64,000 bases of DNA, from NCBI RefSeq assembly GCF_905115235.1, contig NC_051854.1:23162001-23226000 (forward strand), in the 5' to 3' direction. This DNA comes from Hermetia illucens. Lineage: Eukaryota; Arthropoda; Insecta; Diptera; Stratiomyidae. The notes under the pieces were generated by a model that was given only the letters and a program-made list of their open reading frames with translations, did not search any database and was not told where the DNA came from. How positions within the stretch are numbered: position 1 is the first letter of the stretch; every line of letters starts with the position of its first letter. Made by a program: the position numbers and the translations under genes. Positions 22,101 to 34,150 of this stretch are shown one piece after another.

Positions 22101-25100
22101 GTGCATTCTTTTTCTAAGCAAACTACCTTTGTAGCATACTGTTGTGAAGTAGGATCGCCAAGGTGTGAGGACGGATAATCATGTAGAAGTATGACAAGTC
22201 GAGATAGGTATTATATTTCCACAATATTGGGGGGAAAAGCGAATCTCGCCTGTGTGGGTAGGTTGCTGTGTACTTTGCTGCGTCTAGCGCAAGGCACTGA
22301 TAACAAGTGATTCACAATCGGAGCCTGTTCCCACTTCAAATTCAATATTCCCATAATTGCTACTAAATTTTGTTTATGCAATTCTATTTTTCTATTTGTT
22401 ACTGAGTTTGCTTAGCATTCGACATGCGTCATTCTCGAGCGTGAAGGATATGTACGGTTTTCCTCAGGTTACTTGGATTACCGCGATTTGATAATATCAG
22501 CAATATTTCAAAATGTTCTTAATTATTCATAACTAGGACCCGGCAACTCCGTACCGATTCAAAATCAATGAATAAATGAACGAATACATGATGTTCATAA
22601 AGTAGTTGCTGCACATATTGAAGAATTGTTCTTCTCATTGCCCTGTTCATTGTTTGGTGTCGATCAACCTGGTCCTGCATATTGCCCCTGAAATAAATTT
22701 GGATGAAATTATGCCATTCATCTTCAAGAGGTTGCAATGATGCTATTTGATGGCGGATTTGGTCTTGGATCTGTAAAGTTGAAAGCGAAGTCAGAATTAC
22801 AAATTTATGATCTTCAAAAGACGGCTTCTGAGAAAAGTCCTTGTGATAGACAGACAGACACAAAACCTTAAAAAAAGGGTATTCGGAAGGCTCAGTTGTT
22901 GCGCGGCATTAAGAGTGATGATAGGGAAACTGAAGCACAGCTTCACTAAAAATTTAAGGAAAAACAATGTCAACACAGGGAATCTGTGAATGCCCTACAC
23001 TCCACAAAAGGGTGAACAGGCGACATACGGCAAACGTTTACTCTCTCGAGCAGAAATTACCTTTCGGCAATGTTTGTTCGAAATGAAGCCATTTGAAAAC
23101 ATCGGTTATTTTTACGAACGTTTGATAGCAAATGTCGTGATTCTCATGTATTCCCACGAAGTGCAATAATAGTAATTTCACCTGAGATTATTCAATTCAG
23201 ACTCTTCTCCAGCGAATTCAAATGCACAGCAATGGTCGCACGAAGCTTCCGTTTGACGTACCGTCTCTCTTTGTTCTGGTGTTTGTGAAACATGAGATCA
23301 GGTCATATCAGGCTAACACTACGCTTGTCACTTGCGATTCCTAGTATATCCGAAATGAGAATCTGCACAGTGACCTGCAAATACTGATAGTGACATAATC
23401 AAAGAGCATAAAATTAAGAATATTCAGCGGTTGAGAATGAGAATAACCAAGTTCAAAAACTGACAGATATCATATGCCATATAGGGGCAGTTCCGTCATT
23501 ATTTTTCAGAATGTGTAGATAAGCGATCAATATCTAGCTCTCGCATTCCCCTGCTATACAACTAATACCATAACTAAGTTCGGCTTCGGAAAGTAGTGTC
23601 AAGACCTTTCATTTCATACCTATATTTGATGAAAAAAATGCTATACCTCTCTTGTATTCACAGTTCCAGCTTTCCCAACAAACATCATCACCGGCGCAAC
23701 AATCGGTATCCGGTCAGACATTCTGGTTTTGCGCCACCAATTTGATATCTCTCAAAAACTGTCTGGTGTCCTGGCCTATGCCATCGCTCAATCTGAGGCA
23801 GAGTTTGCCATGTCTGCTTTTTCTACCAAAGATATTGTCTTTATAGACTTTCCATATGGATTAGGTGAGCTGCCCACCGTAATTTATTGAGCCGGATTTT
23901 ATCCAAAATCACACGGTCGTGGTATCGCTCATAAATTTCGCCGTTATCATGCAGTGGGCCAAAAGTTCTTCGAAGGATTCTTCTCTTGAACGCGGTCAAG
24001 AGTTCGCAATTTTTCTTGCTAAAAACCCAAGTCTCCGAGGAATACATGAGGACTGGCAAGATCATTGTCTTGTACAGTAAGAACTTTGATCCTATGGAGA
24101 AGACTGAAATAGGCTTTGTTGGCTTTGTTGTTGTGTTATGGATCGTGATGACTGACCTTATAAGGCAGAAATTATCAAGAGTCTTAGGGGTCTAGTCTCC
24201 TAGTCCCATTTGATGCTGCTGCTTCTTTGGTTTTTGGTGCTGACGTTGCCACCATATATTTCGTCCTGCCTTAATTAATGTGCAGCTCAAGATCTCACGC
24301 CGTCTATTCAATCTGGATGAAGACAGACTACATTTCGGATTGTTTTTCCCATGATGTCAATATTGATAGCATAGGGCAGTCGTACCAGGTGAAGAGGATA
24401 GTGCTCTTGCGTTTACATCAGTATCACTGATCACTGTTTCCAAGTCAGATTAAAGATCTAAATATAAATAAAATCTGATCTCTTGCTGATTCGCCTGAAA
24501 TGAAGCCTTTTTGATATGGGCTGATGAAGTTTTAGGCGTATGGCACTATCCGGCCTAGCAAAATAATGGAGAATATCTAAGAGATAATACTCAGCAATGT
24601 AATACCTTTTTAATTGCTGCAGTGGCTAGGCTAGCCAAGGCATCAAACAGCGGTGTTTCGCTCAATATGATTCTTACCGTTGTCGGGTATTTGGGACTAA
24701 TGACACCTGTAGGCACTTTTTCGGGCACGCTGCTCCCTAGTGCGGACGAAAAGCAACGTCTGGAGGGTTATCTCTGCCCTAATGACAAATTATTATTATT
24801 ATTTTTCTGCTATGCATACCTTCAATTTTTATCAGTCGTCACCAAAACAATTCGTCAGACGGCCTTATCTTTTCATAGACACACTACTAGCAATATTACT
24901 AAGTATTAGTATTTTCGATACAAGTCCTTCATATATGATATATCGGATTAGTTTTCATTACAATATCGATGAAAACATGACAAATGGTTTTCCCTATTAT
25001 CAAAGTATATCGATAGTGACATACGTAACAATATTTATCAGTTTATGAAGCATATCACTCAAATAATTGTTTATTATTTAGGAAATATGTTCGATTATGG

Positions 25101-26308
25101 CGCACAAGCCATAACTGAAATTCTAAAAAATGATAAGTCCTTTGGATTAAAGGATGCTCTTAAACAAATACAACCGCGACCATGGTTGGTTGACCAATTG
25201 GATGAATGGATAGAACGGCTGAAGGTAAGTTGAGGTAAATATTTCTTATTAATTTCAAAAACAATCACAGAAACCACATCAATAGGATAGGAATACTATT
25301 TAATAAGCCTAAAACACAGGCTGTCAATTGTCACATTCCAGTTATATTGTATTGTTGCTCTTTTATTCTGCAATTAAGCTTTAAGTGTCTATAGCAGCAT
25401 CGATGATAATAATAGATAGTTCTGCTGAATGGTGTGTAATTATAATTTGAATGGCTACCAACCAAGAGAGTTAGAAAGCAGGAAACACAAGACTCAGCAA
25501 TGTAAATCTGTTGCTGTAGTAGATATGGATCAAAATATAATTACACTTAATTTAAATACGCTAAATTTTGATTCTAAACAAATGTATCAAAAAATGCAGG
25601 GTCCACCACATAAATGTGCTGTAATATTCGTAGACAACAGCGGCATCGACATAGTACTCGGAGTCTTGCCATTTGTCCGTGAACTGTTGATTCGACGTAC
25701 CAAAGTTTTACTGTGTGCCAATACGGAACCATCATTGAATGATGTTACATCCAAAGAACTGGAGCAGATTCTGGACCGATGTCAATGTAATATTTTACAA
25801 AATGCTCGCAATAATAATCAATTATTAGTATACGCCACTGGCCAATCAACGCCGTGTTTAGATTTGCGAACTTTATCGCCAGGTAATTTGTGATTATTTG
25901 TAATAGTTTGTACATATAATAAGAGTCAATTGATAGCTCTAATTTCCATCAGCTGAAAGCACGACTGGCCGTGGCTTTAGGTATTTGGAGTGTAGCTCAC
26001 GTTCTAGATAAATTTGGGAACTACGAATCAAATGACTCTTGATTATAGCTAATTTATTTCTTACTCTCCCTTCTTTTGAAATTTATATTATTTTCCATTT
26101 TATCTAACATTTAGAGCTCTGCATGGCAATGAAAACCAATGAGACTGACTTGATCGTGATTGAAGGAATGGGCCGCGCTCTGCATACGAATTTGTATGCA
26201 AAGTTCAGTTGTGAAACATTTAAGTTAGCTGTAGTTAAAAACAAATGGCTCGCTGAACATTTAGGTGGCGAGTTGTTTTCAGTCATTTGTAAATATGAAA
26301 GTATATGA
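16167..26308 (+). CDS. 4'-phosphopantetheine phosphatase (DUF89/ARMT1-like, PANK4 C-terminal homologue)
   Basis: Five exons: 16167-16411, 16503-16708, 25082-25224, 25600-25882 and 26115-26308, all GT-AG, summing to 356 codons plus stop. It matches the metal-dependent phosphatase domain of PANK4 without the kinase-like half. Segments include '[16 protein letters not shown]' (exon 1), '[17 protein letters not shown]' across the long intron, '[19 protein letters not shown]' (exon 4) and '[11 protein letters not shown]' (exon 5). The Asp-Asn pair of 'VDNSGID' (residues 210-211) and the Asp of 'SLNDV' (246), metal ligands in the family, are kept, so the enzyme looks active. Known role: dephosphorylating 4'-phosphopantetheine and its damaged forms in CoA metabolism, in the cytosol. 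The start is chosen at '[13 protein letters not shown]'; the frame is open upstream to 15957 without family resemblance. Intron 2 (16709-25081, 8.4 kb) is full of transposons. Confidence 0.93.
16813..17639. other. Intronic DNA, no feature seen
   Basis: 5' part of the phosphatase intron 2. AT-rich; no open frame or repeat recognised. Confidence 0.5.
17640..19740 (-). mobile_element. LOA-like LINE with RNase H-group tail, decayed
   Basis: In element order on the minus strand: the linker (19740-19370), RT start '[18 protein letters not shown]' (19362) through '[20 protein letters not shown]' and '[14 protein letters not shown]' (to 19012), then a large gap, then '[20 protein letters not shown]' and '[19 protein letters not shown]' (18649-18398). 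Terminal zinc-knuckle '[20 protein letters not shown]' lies near 17970-17900. Roughly half of the RT is gone and frames are broken. Antisense in the phosphatase intron. Confidence 0.75.
19741..20639. other. Intronic DNA, unassigned
   Basis: Phosphatase intron 2. A 76-codon plus-strand frame (19768-19998) has a hydrophobic start but no family. Part may belong to the neighbouring fossil element. Confidence 0.35.
20640..22035 (-). mobile_element. Ty3/gypsy LTR retrotransposon pol fossil
   Basis: Minus-strand pieces in the usual pol order: reverse transcriptase (about 22030-21470, with a recognisable '[11 protein letters not shown]' box and '[20 protein letters not shown]') followed by an RNase H-like stretch and an integrase core piece near 20790-20640 ('IDRLTR'). 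No LTRs or gag were found. It is broken in several places and looks old. It lies antisense in the phosphatase intron. Confidence 0.75.
22036..23684. other. Intronic DNA, unassigned
   Basis: Phosphatase intron 2. The longest frame (22863-22519, minus, 114 codons) shows no clear family apart from a faint 'HLFIDF' at its end that resembles RTE LINEs. Nothing else seen. Confidence 0.35.
23685..24600 (-). mobile_element. Family A RTE-like LINE, 3' half
   Basis: 3' end at about 23685 with the (ATC) tract and 'ggcgcaacaatcggtatccg'. Minus-strand frame 24065-23841 reads '[20 protein letters not shown]' and '[20 protein letters not shown]'. RT blocks follow to about 24450 and a piece of RT N-terminus ('ctgaaatgaagcctttttg...') to 24600, with an internal gap. 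In the phosphatase intron. Confidence 0.75.
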
Positions 26309-26759
26309 TTGTTGAGTTTATATTATAAATATAATTTCATTTGACTGAAATTCTCACTTTTGTTATTGCTATAAAGAGACAAAGAGGAACAAAGAGTTGG
26401 CACTGTTGACGAATGTCTAACATGTATGATAGTAATTTTAATTGAAAACAGACAAATGATCATGAAAATGATTTTAGGTGAAGTGTTGTGAATCCAAGTA
26501 TGTTTTTACTTTTTTTTGAATTGATTTACTTGTACCTAGATTACTACTACCCCACCCGAACCCATGTAATTTGATTGGAGAATATACTATTAGAATTTTA
26601 TCAACCATATATTGGTTACTCACTTTGTGTTGAATGATCTTTGTTTATATTGTGGATATGGAAGAGAAAAAAGATATTTGAAAAGCGAAACAAAAAACAG
26701 AGAATGAGATTTTAGCCCCAGCTTGCAACCCATTAATGTATAGACAGAGACGAACTGAA

Positions 26760-27180
26760 GAAGTCCCTCTCGGCGCACACCTCTTCCAGCAATGTCGTCC
26801 GCCCTCTATAGTTCTGAATTCTCTTCGACCCAAACGAACGGGGTCTTGCTGAAATGGAGACGAAGATGTTACGTTGGACTAGTAGCGTGACATGCCTTGA
26901 TCACATCTGAAATAAGGATATCCGCGATCGATATGGGGTTGCACCGATCGGGAAAAAAATGCGCGAGAAGTATGTTCGATGGTATGGTCATGTAATGCGC
27001 GCTAATGAAAAATCACTTGTCAAGATTGGTGTGAACATTGAAGTGGATGGTAAGCGACCACAAGGCTGACCGAAATAACGGTGGCTTAATATGTTGGATC
27101 GTGATTTAGAGGCCTTGAGACTACATCCAGATCAGGCCTTCGATAAAATGAAGTGGCGCAACCGATTACGACGAGCCGTT
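26760..27180 (+). mobile_element. Family C RTE-like LINE, C-terminus
   Basis: Reads 'METKMLRWTSSVTCLDHI', 'DIRDRYGVAPIGKKMREKY', 'VRWYGHVMRANEKSLVKIGV', 'RWLNMLDRDLEALRLHPDQA' and 'KWRNRLRRACERD', a textbook C-terminus of this RTE-type family. Two stops interrupt it. Lies 450 bp after the phosphatase stop codon. An endonuclease of a different LINE begins about 120 bp later. Confidence 0.8.
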
Positions 27181-27289
27181 TGTGAACGGGACAAACACAA
27201 AGAAAAAGAAAGCCAAGTGGTAGCAAACGCGAATTCAGTGTTGGATAGTTTCTGATGGCTACTGGATGGCGCGCTCATTTGCCGTGAGA

Positions 27290-29490
27290 GATTCTGGTCC
27301 ATATTAAGGTACATCGCAATTGTACAGTGCTATGCATCGACAGAAACTTTCGGTGTAGTGGAGAAGGATGGTTTCTACGAGCAATTAAACGCAGTTCATG
27401 GGAAACTTGCTAAAAGTAACATTGCCATCGTGATGGGTGACCTGAATGCCAAGGTGGGATCTAACAACAGCTTGCTCGGATATGTGATGGGGGGAAATAC
27501 GGTCTTGGAGACTGTATGGTAATGTTAGGAGGTTCGTCGAGTTCTGCGACTTCCACCGCCGCGTCATTGATGGTACATAAGGTCAGGTGGGTTTCGACTG
27601 ACCGACATCGTACGAGCAATCAGATCGACCAATTCGCGATCAGCAGTAAGTTTAGGAGTGGTCTCCTGGCTGTACATAACAGGCGAGGCGCTGACATCGG
27701 CCACGAAAAGAATCACCATCTGATGGTCGCTTAACATTGCTTGTGTGTTGCGTCCGCCATTTCTCGGAAAGAATCGGTGAGAATCCCGGGAAGTTCGACT
27801 TAGTGTGCGTCCTGGTAAAAGGGAATTTGTCATTAGGCTTGTCAGGGAAACGGAAGATGCCGCATAGCGCAATTATTTCAGAAATGTAACACATCACGAA
27901 AGAACTTGCATATGATCACAAATCTTTCGATGGTCCTGTGAATTATGTTAACGGTCGATTCCTAATCCATCCATCCATGTCTTTTGTAAATGAAATGGCT
28001 AGTTACCTTAACATGCGGAAATGGACTGTTCCTCCTAGTGGAAGAGAAATCATTTCAGCCTTCAATGCATTCAAACGGGGTAGAGCTGGACCGTTTCTCC
28101 GCAGAGTCATTTATCGCCGCACCTACAGTTTATGCTGATCTGCTGCTTCCACTCGTATAGAATCCGAGACCTTTCCCAGAGACTGGAAGAAGGAGACAAT
28201 TGTTAAGATTCCAAAGAAGAGCACTCGTTTTGAGTGTGACAATTGGATACGTGCTCCCTGTCGTTGCAAAGGTAATAGCTAAAATAATCCTGGAATGCAT
28301 CAAAGAAGAACATATCGAAAGTTTGATCAACAGAGAACAGTCTGGTTTCCGCTCCGAATCTTCCTCCATTGACAATATCGGCACCGTACGAATCATTTTG
28401 GAACAGTGCGTGGGATTCAAATCTCCACTTCACCTGTTCTTTATTGATTTCGAGAAAGCTTTCGGTCTTGAGAATAGAGAGTGTATCTGGCGTGCTCTAT
28501 ACAGAAGGGACACTCCGGAGAAACTAATAGCTACTATCAGAGCGACATATGATGGCGCAAGATATCAGTGGCTACGCTGAGGTAAAATGTCAGAAAATTA
28601 TGAGCTCCAAGGCGGAGTCCTCTAGGGTTGCGTCTTGTCACCGGTATTATTTGTTCTTGTTATCGGTAATGTTCTTCATGCTGCCTTGTCTGGAGGATGT
28701 GGAAAAGTTCAATGGACTTCCTCAAACATCTCGACTACATTGGTGATATCTGTTTGCTCTACCACATGATCATGGAACTTGGCCAAATGGCACTGGATTT
28801 GGAAAGAACAGCAAGTAGAGTTGAACTAAAAATAAACAGTAACAAAACCAACGTTCTCAGCCTGACGGGTCATTGCACTCTCCCTATCTGCATTAATGGG
28901 CAGAGCACCGAAACCGTTGATCAATTTTATATCTAGAAAGCGTGGTTTCCCACGGAGGTACCGAACTGGTTGTTGCGTCCGACACATTAACAGCGTTAGA
29001 CCCGCTTTCGCGGCCTGATCTAAAATGTGGAAATGCAATTATCTCAACACAAATATCACTGTTCTGCGTTATTGTTCTTTCTGTGTTGCTATATCGGAGT
29101 AGCACATGGCCCCCACTGTCACTTAAAGCCCTTGTGAACGATTGTTTGCGACGTAACATCGGAGTATGCTGACCTGATACCATTTCAAGCGAAGAACTTT
29201 GTCATCGCACGGGTCTGAGACACGTAGGCGATGTGATCGGAAGGCGGAAGTAGCAGCGGATAGGTCACACATTAAGAAGGGCGACATTTGCATTGTTGGC
29301 TACGCCTTGCAATGCAACCCACCCTCTCAAGATGGCCGATGGGCGAGTCCCCCCAAAAGCACTTGGCGCAGAATAATGGAGTACAAATACACAAATACGT
29401 GCGTCTCGGTAATTCATTGGGGGGAAAGCTGGCGTTTAGGTGTAGTTGGCGCTCTACACCTCACCAAGGGATGAATGGCAACCATATATA
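27290..29490 (+). mobile_element. Family B RTE/SR2-like LINE, endonuclease plus RT
   Basis: Endonuclease: 'YIAIVQCYASTETFGVVEKD', 'GKLAKSNIAIVMGDLNAKVG' and, near 27600-27730, 'STDRHRTSNQID' and 'RGADIGHEKNHHLM'. RT (28200-28940): 'LPVVAKVIAKIILECIKEEH', 'INREQSGFRSESSS', 'HLFFIDFEKAFGLENRECIW', 'TPEKLIATIRATYDGA', then 'HLDYIGDICLLYH' where the usual ADD is GD. C-terminus near 29100-29470 includes 'AIVGYALQCNPPSQDGRWAS'-like sequence. 5' truncated, several frameshifts. Ends in a short TA/ATA-rich tail at 29490. Confidence 0.8.
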
Positions 29491-30949
29491 TAATAATCTG
29501 TATTCACGTTTATTTCAGCATCATTTTACTGTAAAGTAACTCTCTGGTGGCTTCTGAATTTTTATGATGCGGTCTGTAAAATAAATATGTTCTGAATTTT
29601 ATGATGGGTCCAAAAATTTTTGATACTTTTAAATGACTGCAAACATCCCCAAAATCCCTAGCCAGTCTAAGTTAAAGTTTAAGTACCTGTTAAGGTTTAT
29701 CTCCTTTGAGACATGGTCTCCTTATCCCAACTTATTCCCATAGTCCTCCGATTTTCCTATGTAGATCCTCAATAGCCACAGTTAGGGTTTAATCAGCTCT
29801 GCTCGATAGCTAAAAGACACTACGAACAATTCACTTCGGCTCGACAGGCTAAAATGTTTGGGCGTTGTTCTACAACGGCGGCGTGAACCCCGATACACCC
29901 ACCAAGATAGCCACTCCGCTCTCCAGCTCCAGATCACTGATATCCATCGTATGACCCTCCAAAGTGGTTGCCGAAAGATTTCTAAGAAAACTCTCGAAGG
30001 GGTTAGTTTCAATAATTATTTTGATTTTCTCTATACATGGTCCACAATTTCGGTCGGAAAGGTGGTGTTTATCAACAATATTTTTGTAATGGAGGAAGCA
30101 AGAATTGCGCTCCAATGAGTGTCGCTGATGGTAACCCACCAGAGTATTCAATACTTTAGTACCCGGCCTTTAAGGGAATTTACGGTGTGACCACACATTA
30201 GTTAGTAGGACATTGAATCTATCAATTTCATTATAAAATGGGGGAACTGGGAAAGTATAAAGGTATAATGGTTATGTTCGTTTGGAACTGGTATACCGAG
30301 TATAAAAAAATATTTTGCGGATTGAGTCGAGCGCAAGTAGACGAAGGCTAAAGAAAAAGAAGAAGGTCGAACACAACTTATTTCATGTGCTGCCTACTAA
30401 CCAGAAGCCCTGCATGGCGATATTCTGACAAACAACCTCCCTCTCTTATTTCAGGTGACCATCTGGCCGGTCATTCTCAGATCATAACCTGCCATAAAGC
30501 TGTCGCCCTTTCTCAATGTGTGACCTATACACTTCCACTGGTATCTGAACCATGTCCTGACGAAACTCTTCAGTTATCATTGACTCTGGTCAGAGTAATA
30601 TGATAACATGACGCAGATATGAAATGCTGAAAATTTGAAGCCTCCGAGTAGCAGCGCAGAAAGATATTTGAAATTCCTAATTTGATGTTCGGACAAAACA
30701 ATGAAGGCAGATTCAGCGCAGTTAATGCACCAAACTAGATTTAATTCAATGTCATCTTCTCCAGAAACAGCGCTTCCTATATATGATCCAGTAAGAGATT
30801 TCATCAGCATAACCCAGGTGTTTGAGGAAAGATGATGAGCCCATTAAGCCCCTCCACGTCCTTCAGCCAAGGATAACGAGAAGAAAAAGTAACAATGGCA
30901 ACATATAACTTTAGCAAATTTCGCTTAGGACTTCAAACTCCTCAGAGAT
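29491..30949. other. Intergenic DNA, unassigned
   Basis: No gene recognised. A 93-codon minus frame (30151-29870) is complementary to an 86-codon plus frame and matches nothing I know. At 30325-30365 'gacgaaggctaaagaaaaag' repeats the tail sequence found after family C copies (also at 46055). Confidence 0.4.
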
Positions 30950-31640
30950 TTTATCTTACGTCTGCCAATATTAGTTTCTACGGAGGGTTTCAGATGGATG
31001 GGAGATCTAAATTTCGTATCGTGTTCCAAAATGTTTCGCATCGCATCTGCAGTCGGTATTTGAGGATCTAAACTGGAAACCACTCTGCTCTATACCGACT
31101 GAGCTCTCGAAGTGTTCTTTAATGGGTTCCAAGATGGTTTGAACTATTATTTTTGTGACACCCAGCAGAAGGGCGTTTTTCGGAATCTTAACAATTATAT
31201 CCTTCGACTCATTGAGAAGGTTCTTAGATTTGCAGCATTTACGAATGAGTGAAGTAAAGCTCTATAGGGAAACCGTCAAGGGCAGGGCCTTTACTTTGCT
31301 TGAGTGCGTTGATCTTAAAGATAATTTCGCTTCTGTTTGCAGGAGCGGTCCGCATCTGCATGCTACGGTGGCTTACCATATTCACAAAAAGAAGGACTTC
31401 ACCGGACGTTAAATGGTTCCGAATTGAAGTGGAGCGCTTCTCATCTACTCATCATCGTGGAAGAAGCTTACCGTCAGGGTCCATCACAGGATCTTTCGTG
31501 ATGCGGTATCTGCTAACAGACTTGCTCGTATGAGCGGCATCTTCTGCTTTACCGATCACTGCAATGGTGGAATTTCTTTTGCCAGGGCAAACGCGACGTT
31601 GAACAATTCGTACTTTACCATGTTAACGGAGACACGCGTC
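30950..31640 (-). mobile_element. RTE-like LINE (family C type), linker and RT start
   Basis: In minus-strand order: 'KDPVMDPDGKLL' near 31510, the linker ending 'MQMRTAPANRSEIIFKINAL' near 31340, then 'IIVKIPKN', 'LLGVTKIIVQTILEPIKEHF' and 'VGIEQSGFQF' (31200-31050). Frames are broken; both endonuclease and RT palm are absent. Confidence 0.65.
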
Positions 31641-32126
31641 ACGCTTGTTCGTGCTCACGGCGATCGTAACTCTGCCTAACAGGCCTGTTCCCTATTTTCT
31701 TCTCAATTGAGCTAGGAATCATCTTTGACGGAGTTCAGTTCGCCTGAGAAAAACCGTTACCATTTATTTTTTTAAAAACTCCCCGTAACATTACGTGGTA
31801 TCAAGGTTATTGTAAAATTGCCAGATTTCAGTATCACGGCATCACCAATAAATTACTTTCAAGAAAAATGAACGAACACTGAATTTGTAAAAAAAGATCA
31901 ATAGCCATGAAAAATAAGCTTGAAAACCGGGGTAAACAGTTTTCCAAAAAAGTCATTTCTACATAGGTAGTTCTTCGCAGAATGTACTATCCATTTTGCC
32001 ATTGTGTATTTAAAGAGATGTGAGGTGCATCTACAAACACAGAGAACTGTAGCCTTTCAAAAAAATTAATGAAAATATTTAAACAACAATTAAAAAGTAT
32101 ATAAAGGGAAGGTATTGATTTTATAA

Positions 32127-32643
32127 TCAATTTGCTTCACTTGGTGCATCCGTTGCATTCTGTGGTTGGTTTTGACGTTCGTTATGCCTCCAGTGAGAAT
32201 GAGAATGGTTATGCCGCACGCGATCGAACCGCAACTTAGCAATATCATCTGGTGGTTGACATGGTCCACCAGTTGAAGAGTCTTGAGGTTCATTGCCATC
32301 ATCTGCAGCTTGAGGTGATCTAGCAACACGACGCAAGAGAGCAGAAGATTGAAAGTATTTTGTCGAGCCTTGGAAACGTCGAATTCCCGAAAACTTCTCT
32401 GGTGACCTATCTACTGCATGAATTGCAGCTCGTTTCATAATTAGGTGGCTCAATGTTGATTGTTCTCCGGTTGATGCTCTAAGAGAAAGCTTCTGATGTG
32501 GTACATTTTGGTGACGAGCCGTAACGTAGCTCTGCAAAACGAAGCCTGTTATTAAACTTAATGAAATTACCTAATGTATATACTTTGCAACATACTGCAG
32601 AGAGAACCCCACATAATATTAAAAGGATCCGCATGGCTACCAT
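32127..32643 (-). CDS. Small secreted protein, paralogue 1 (unknown family)
   Basis: Two minus-strand exons: 32643-32596 and 32531-32127, joined by a 64-bp GT-AG intron in phase 0, give 150 residues. Exon 1 is exactly a signal peptide ('MVAMRILLILCGVLSA'). The mature part is polar, disulphide-poor (one Cys) and basic, with 'IMKRAAI' (a Lys-Arg site), 'ALLRRVARSPQ' and a histidine/asparagine-rich tail ('RHNHSHSHWRHNER'). The acceptor at 32531 is chosen because it keeps the phase; the alternative AG 14 bp upstream shifts the frame into an early stop. The gene at 40121-40514 shares 'KRAAI', 'LL.R.ARSPQ', 'NER' and the exon structure. A TATA box and initiator lie upstream. Function unknown: a processed peptide precursor or a secretory/salivary product are both possible. 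Confidence 0.75.
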
Positions 32644-32665
32644 CGTAAATGCTGTAATGATAGAT

Positions 32666-32699
32666 ACTGCTCATGGGATTTTTATTGACTTAATTTATA
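32666..32699 (-). promoter_or_regulatory. TATA box and initiator of secreted-protein gene 1
   Basis: Minus strand: TATAAATTA at 32699-32691 and 'gcagt' initiator-like sequence at 32670-32666, about 31 bp apart, the normal TATA-to-start distance; the ATG follows about 25 bp later. The same arrangement is found at the paralogue. Confidence 0.6.
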
Positions 32700-33104
32700 T
32701 TAGAACCCTAAGCGAAATGGCAAAGCTGCAATAGTGTTTTTTGCACAATATTATTTGATAAAAACATCACGTGCTTCTCGCGATTCACCAATAGATACAA
32801 ATGATAAAAATTAATTGTATTTACAGTACGGTTAAATCTAATTAATATTGTAAATACGAGTAAAAAAATCTAGGAAATAGTACCATTATTTTCGAATCAT
32901 TATGCGGATGTCATGGCTTAAACATGGTTAGTGTTAAAAGAAGTAAAACAAGGATGGCATAAAATGAAAATTGAGATGAGAAATTCAAGAAAATGAACAG
33001 TAAGGTGATGTTTATATTTCTATGTTTCGTGAAAAGTGCACATAGCGGTCCTTCTTCTATTCCTTTCTTGTAGCATTGTACATTTTATTCTCCCTTTTGT
33101 AAGT

Positions 33105-33345
33105 TAATGACAACCATATGTCATTATCCTCTATAATAAAGAGGGTATAACGCATACCCACACTTCCGCCGTATAGTTGTCGGCCCATCGAATTCAGCTC
33201 CCTGCAGGTTTTCCCGATAAATCTTTACTCCTCCTCTACTGTCTTCAGCCACATGCGTCTGGGGCGACCCATTGGTCGGCCATTCTTGGATAGTAACTGC
33301 CATTGCATGGCATAGCCAGCAATAAAGTTGTCGCCCTATTACTCC
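33105..33345 (-). mobile_element. Family B LINE, 3' end
   Basis: Minus frame within 33405-33124 includes 'GRQLYCWLCHAM', a shifted version of family B 'GDSAIAGYAMQW', and then 'GSPQTHVAEDSRGGVKIYRE'. It closely parallels 29290-29470 and 47030-47190. 5' truncated. Confidence 0.65.
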
Positions 33346-33889
33346 GAACCCTGGGAACCTTACAAAGTAAAAATCTGTCACTTTCGCGTGTTCGATGCTA
33401 ACCAAAAATTCACTTACTTATAACATTGCAAAATGGGTAAACGTGCAAATAAAGAAGTTAGCTAGTATGTATAAGAAACATATCGCGAAACCGTCAGTTG
33501 TCCATTTTGTAAAAAACTTGGCTGTTTAGACCAAAAAGAGAGATCCGTAGATTACAGAAAGTTTTCTCCTCAAATGGTCCGTTTCATCATCAAGTGGATG
33601 CTTCAATGGAACTGACTGAGAAACTTGACCTGGATGAAATAATACATCATTTAATACTATTATTCCCTAGTAAGGAAGGTATTTCGAATTTGGAAGAATA
33701 GCTAATCTCACAGGACACAACTAGTGAAAAAGCCAGACTATTAATGAAACTAGCATCAATATGCCTAATAGAACATTATTTTACCTTCAGTGATCGTTTT
33801 TTTTTTCAAGACAATAAAGGGAACAGTTGTGAGTAACAAACTATTTTCTTTGATAAGCGGACAGGAAACTACACAATGACAAACACTTT

Positions 33890-34150
33890 TTACCGCAGAT
33901 ATTCCAACACAAGTTGCCTCAGCAAACCCAATCCTTCAATATGTAGATGACTTCATCGTTTATACTACCATAAAGAATATACTACGCGGCGTTCATGTTT
34001 AGACGAACCCTACCGGTTTTTTACCAAGTGGAAACTAGCCCCCAACTCACAAGAATCCATAGGTCTCTTATTTCAATAATCAACTAAGTCAGTTCCCTTG
34101 GCGTCATTATAAATGCAAACTTATTGAACACCAAAAGTCAAGATTTTCTG
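33890..34150 (+). mobile_element. Jockey-like LINE RT fragment
   Basis: Reads 'ANPILQYVDDFIVYTT' (YVDD catalytic box) and, after a shift, 'FFTKWKLAPNSQESIGLLFQ', the palm/thumb of Jockey-type RT. Short, interrupted. Confidence 0.55.

Noticed and set aside
22519-22863. 114-codon minus-strand frame ending 'HLFIDF'
   Set aside because: Only the last few residues recall an RTE RT block; the rest matches nothing, so neither gene nor element was called.
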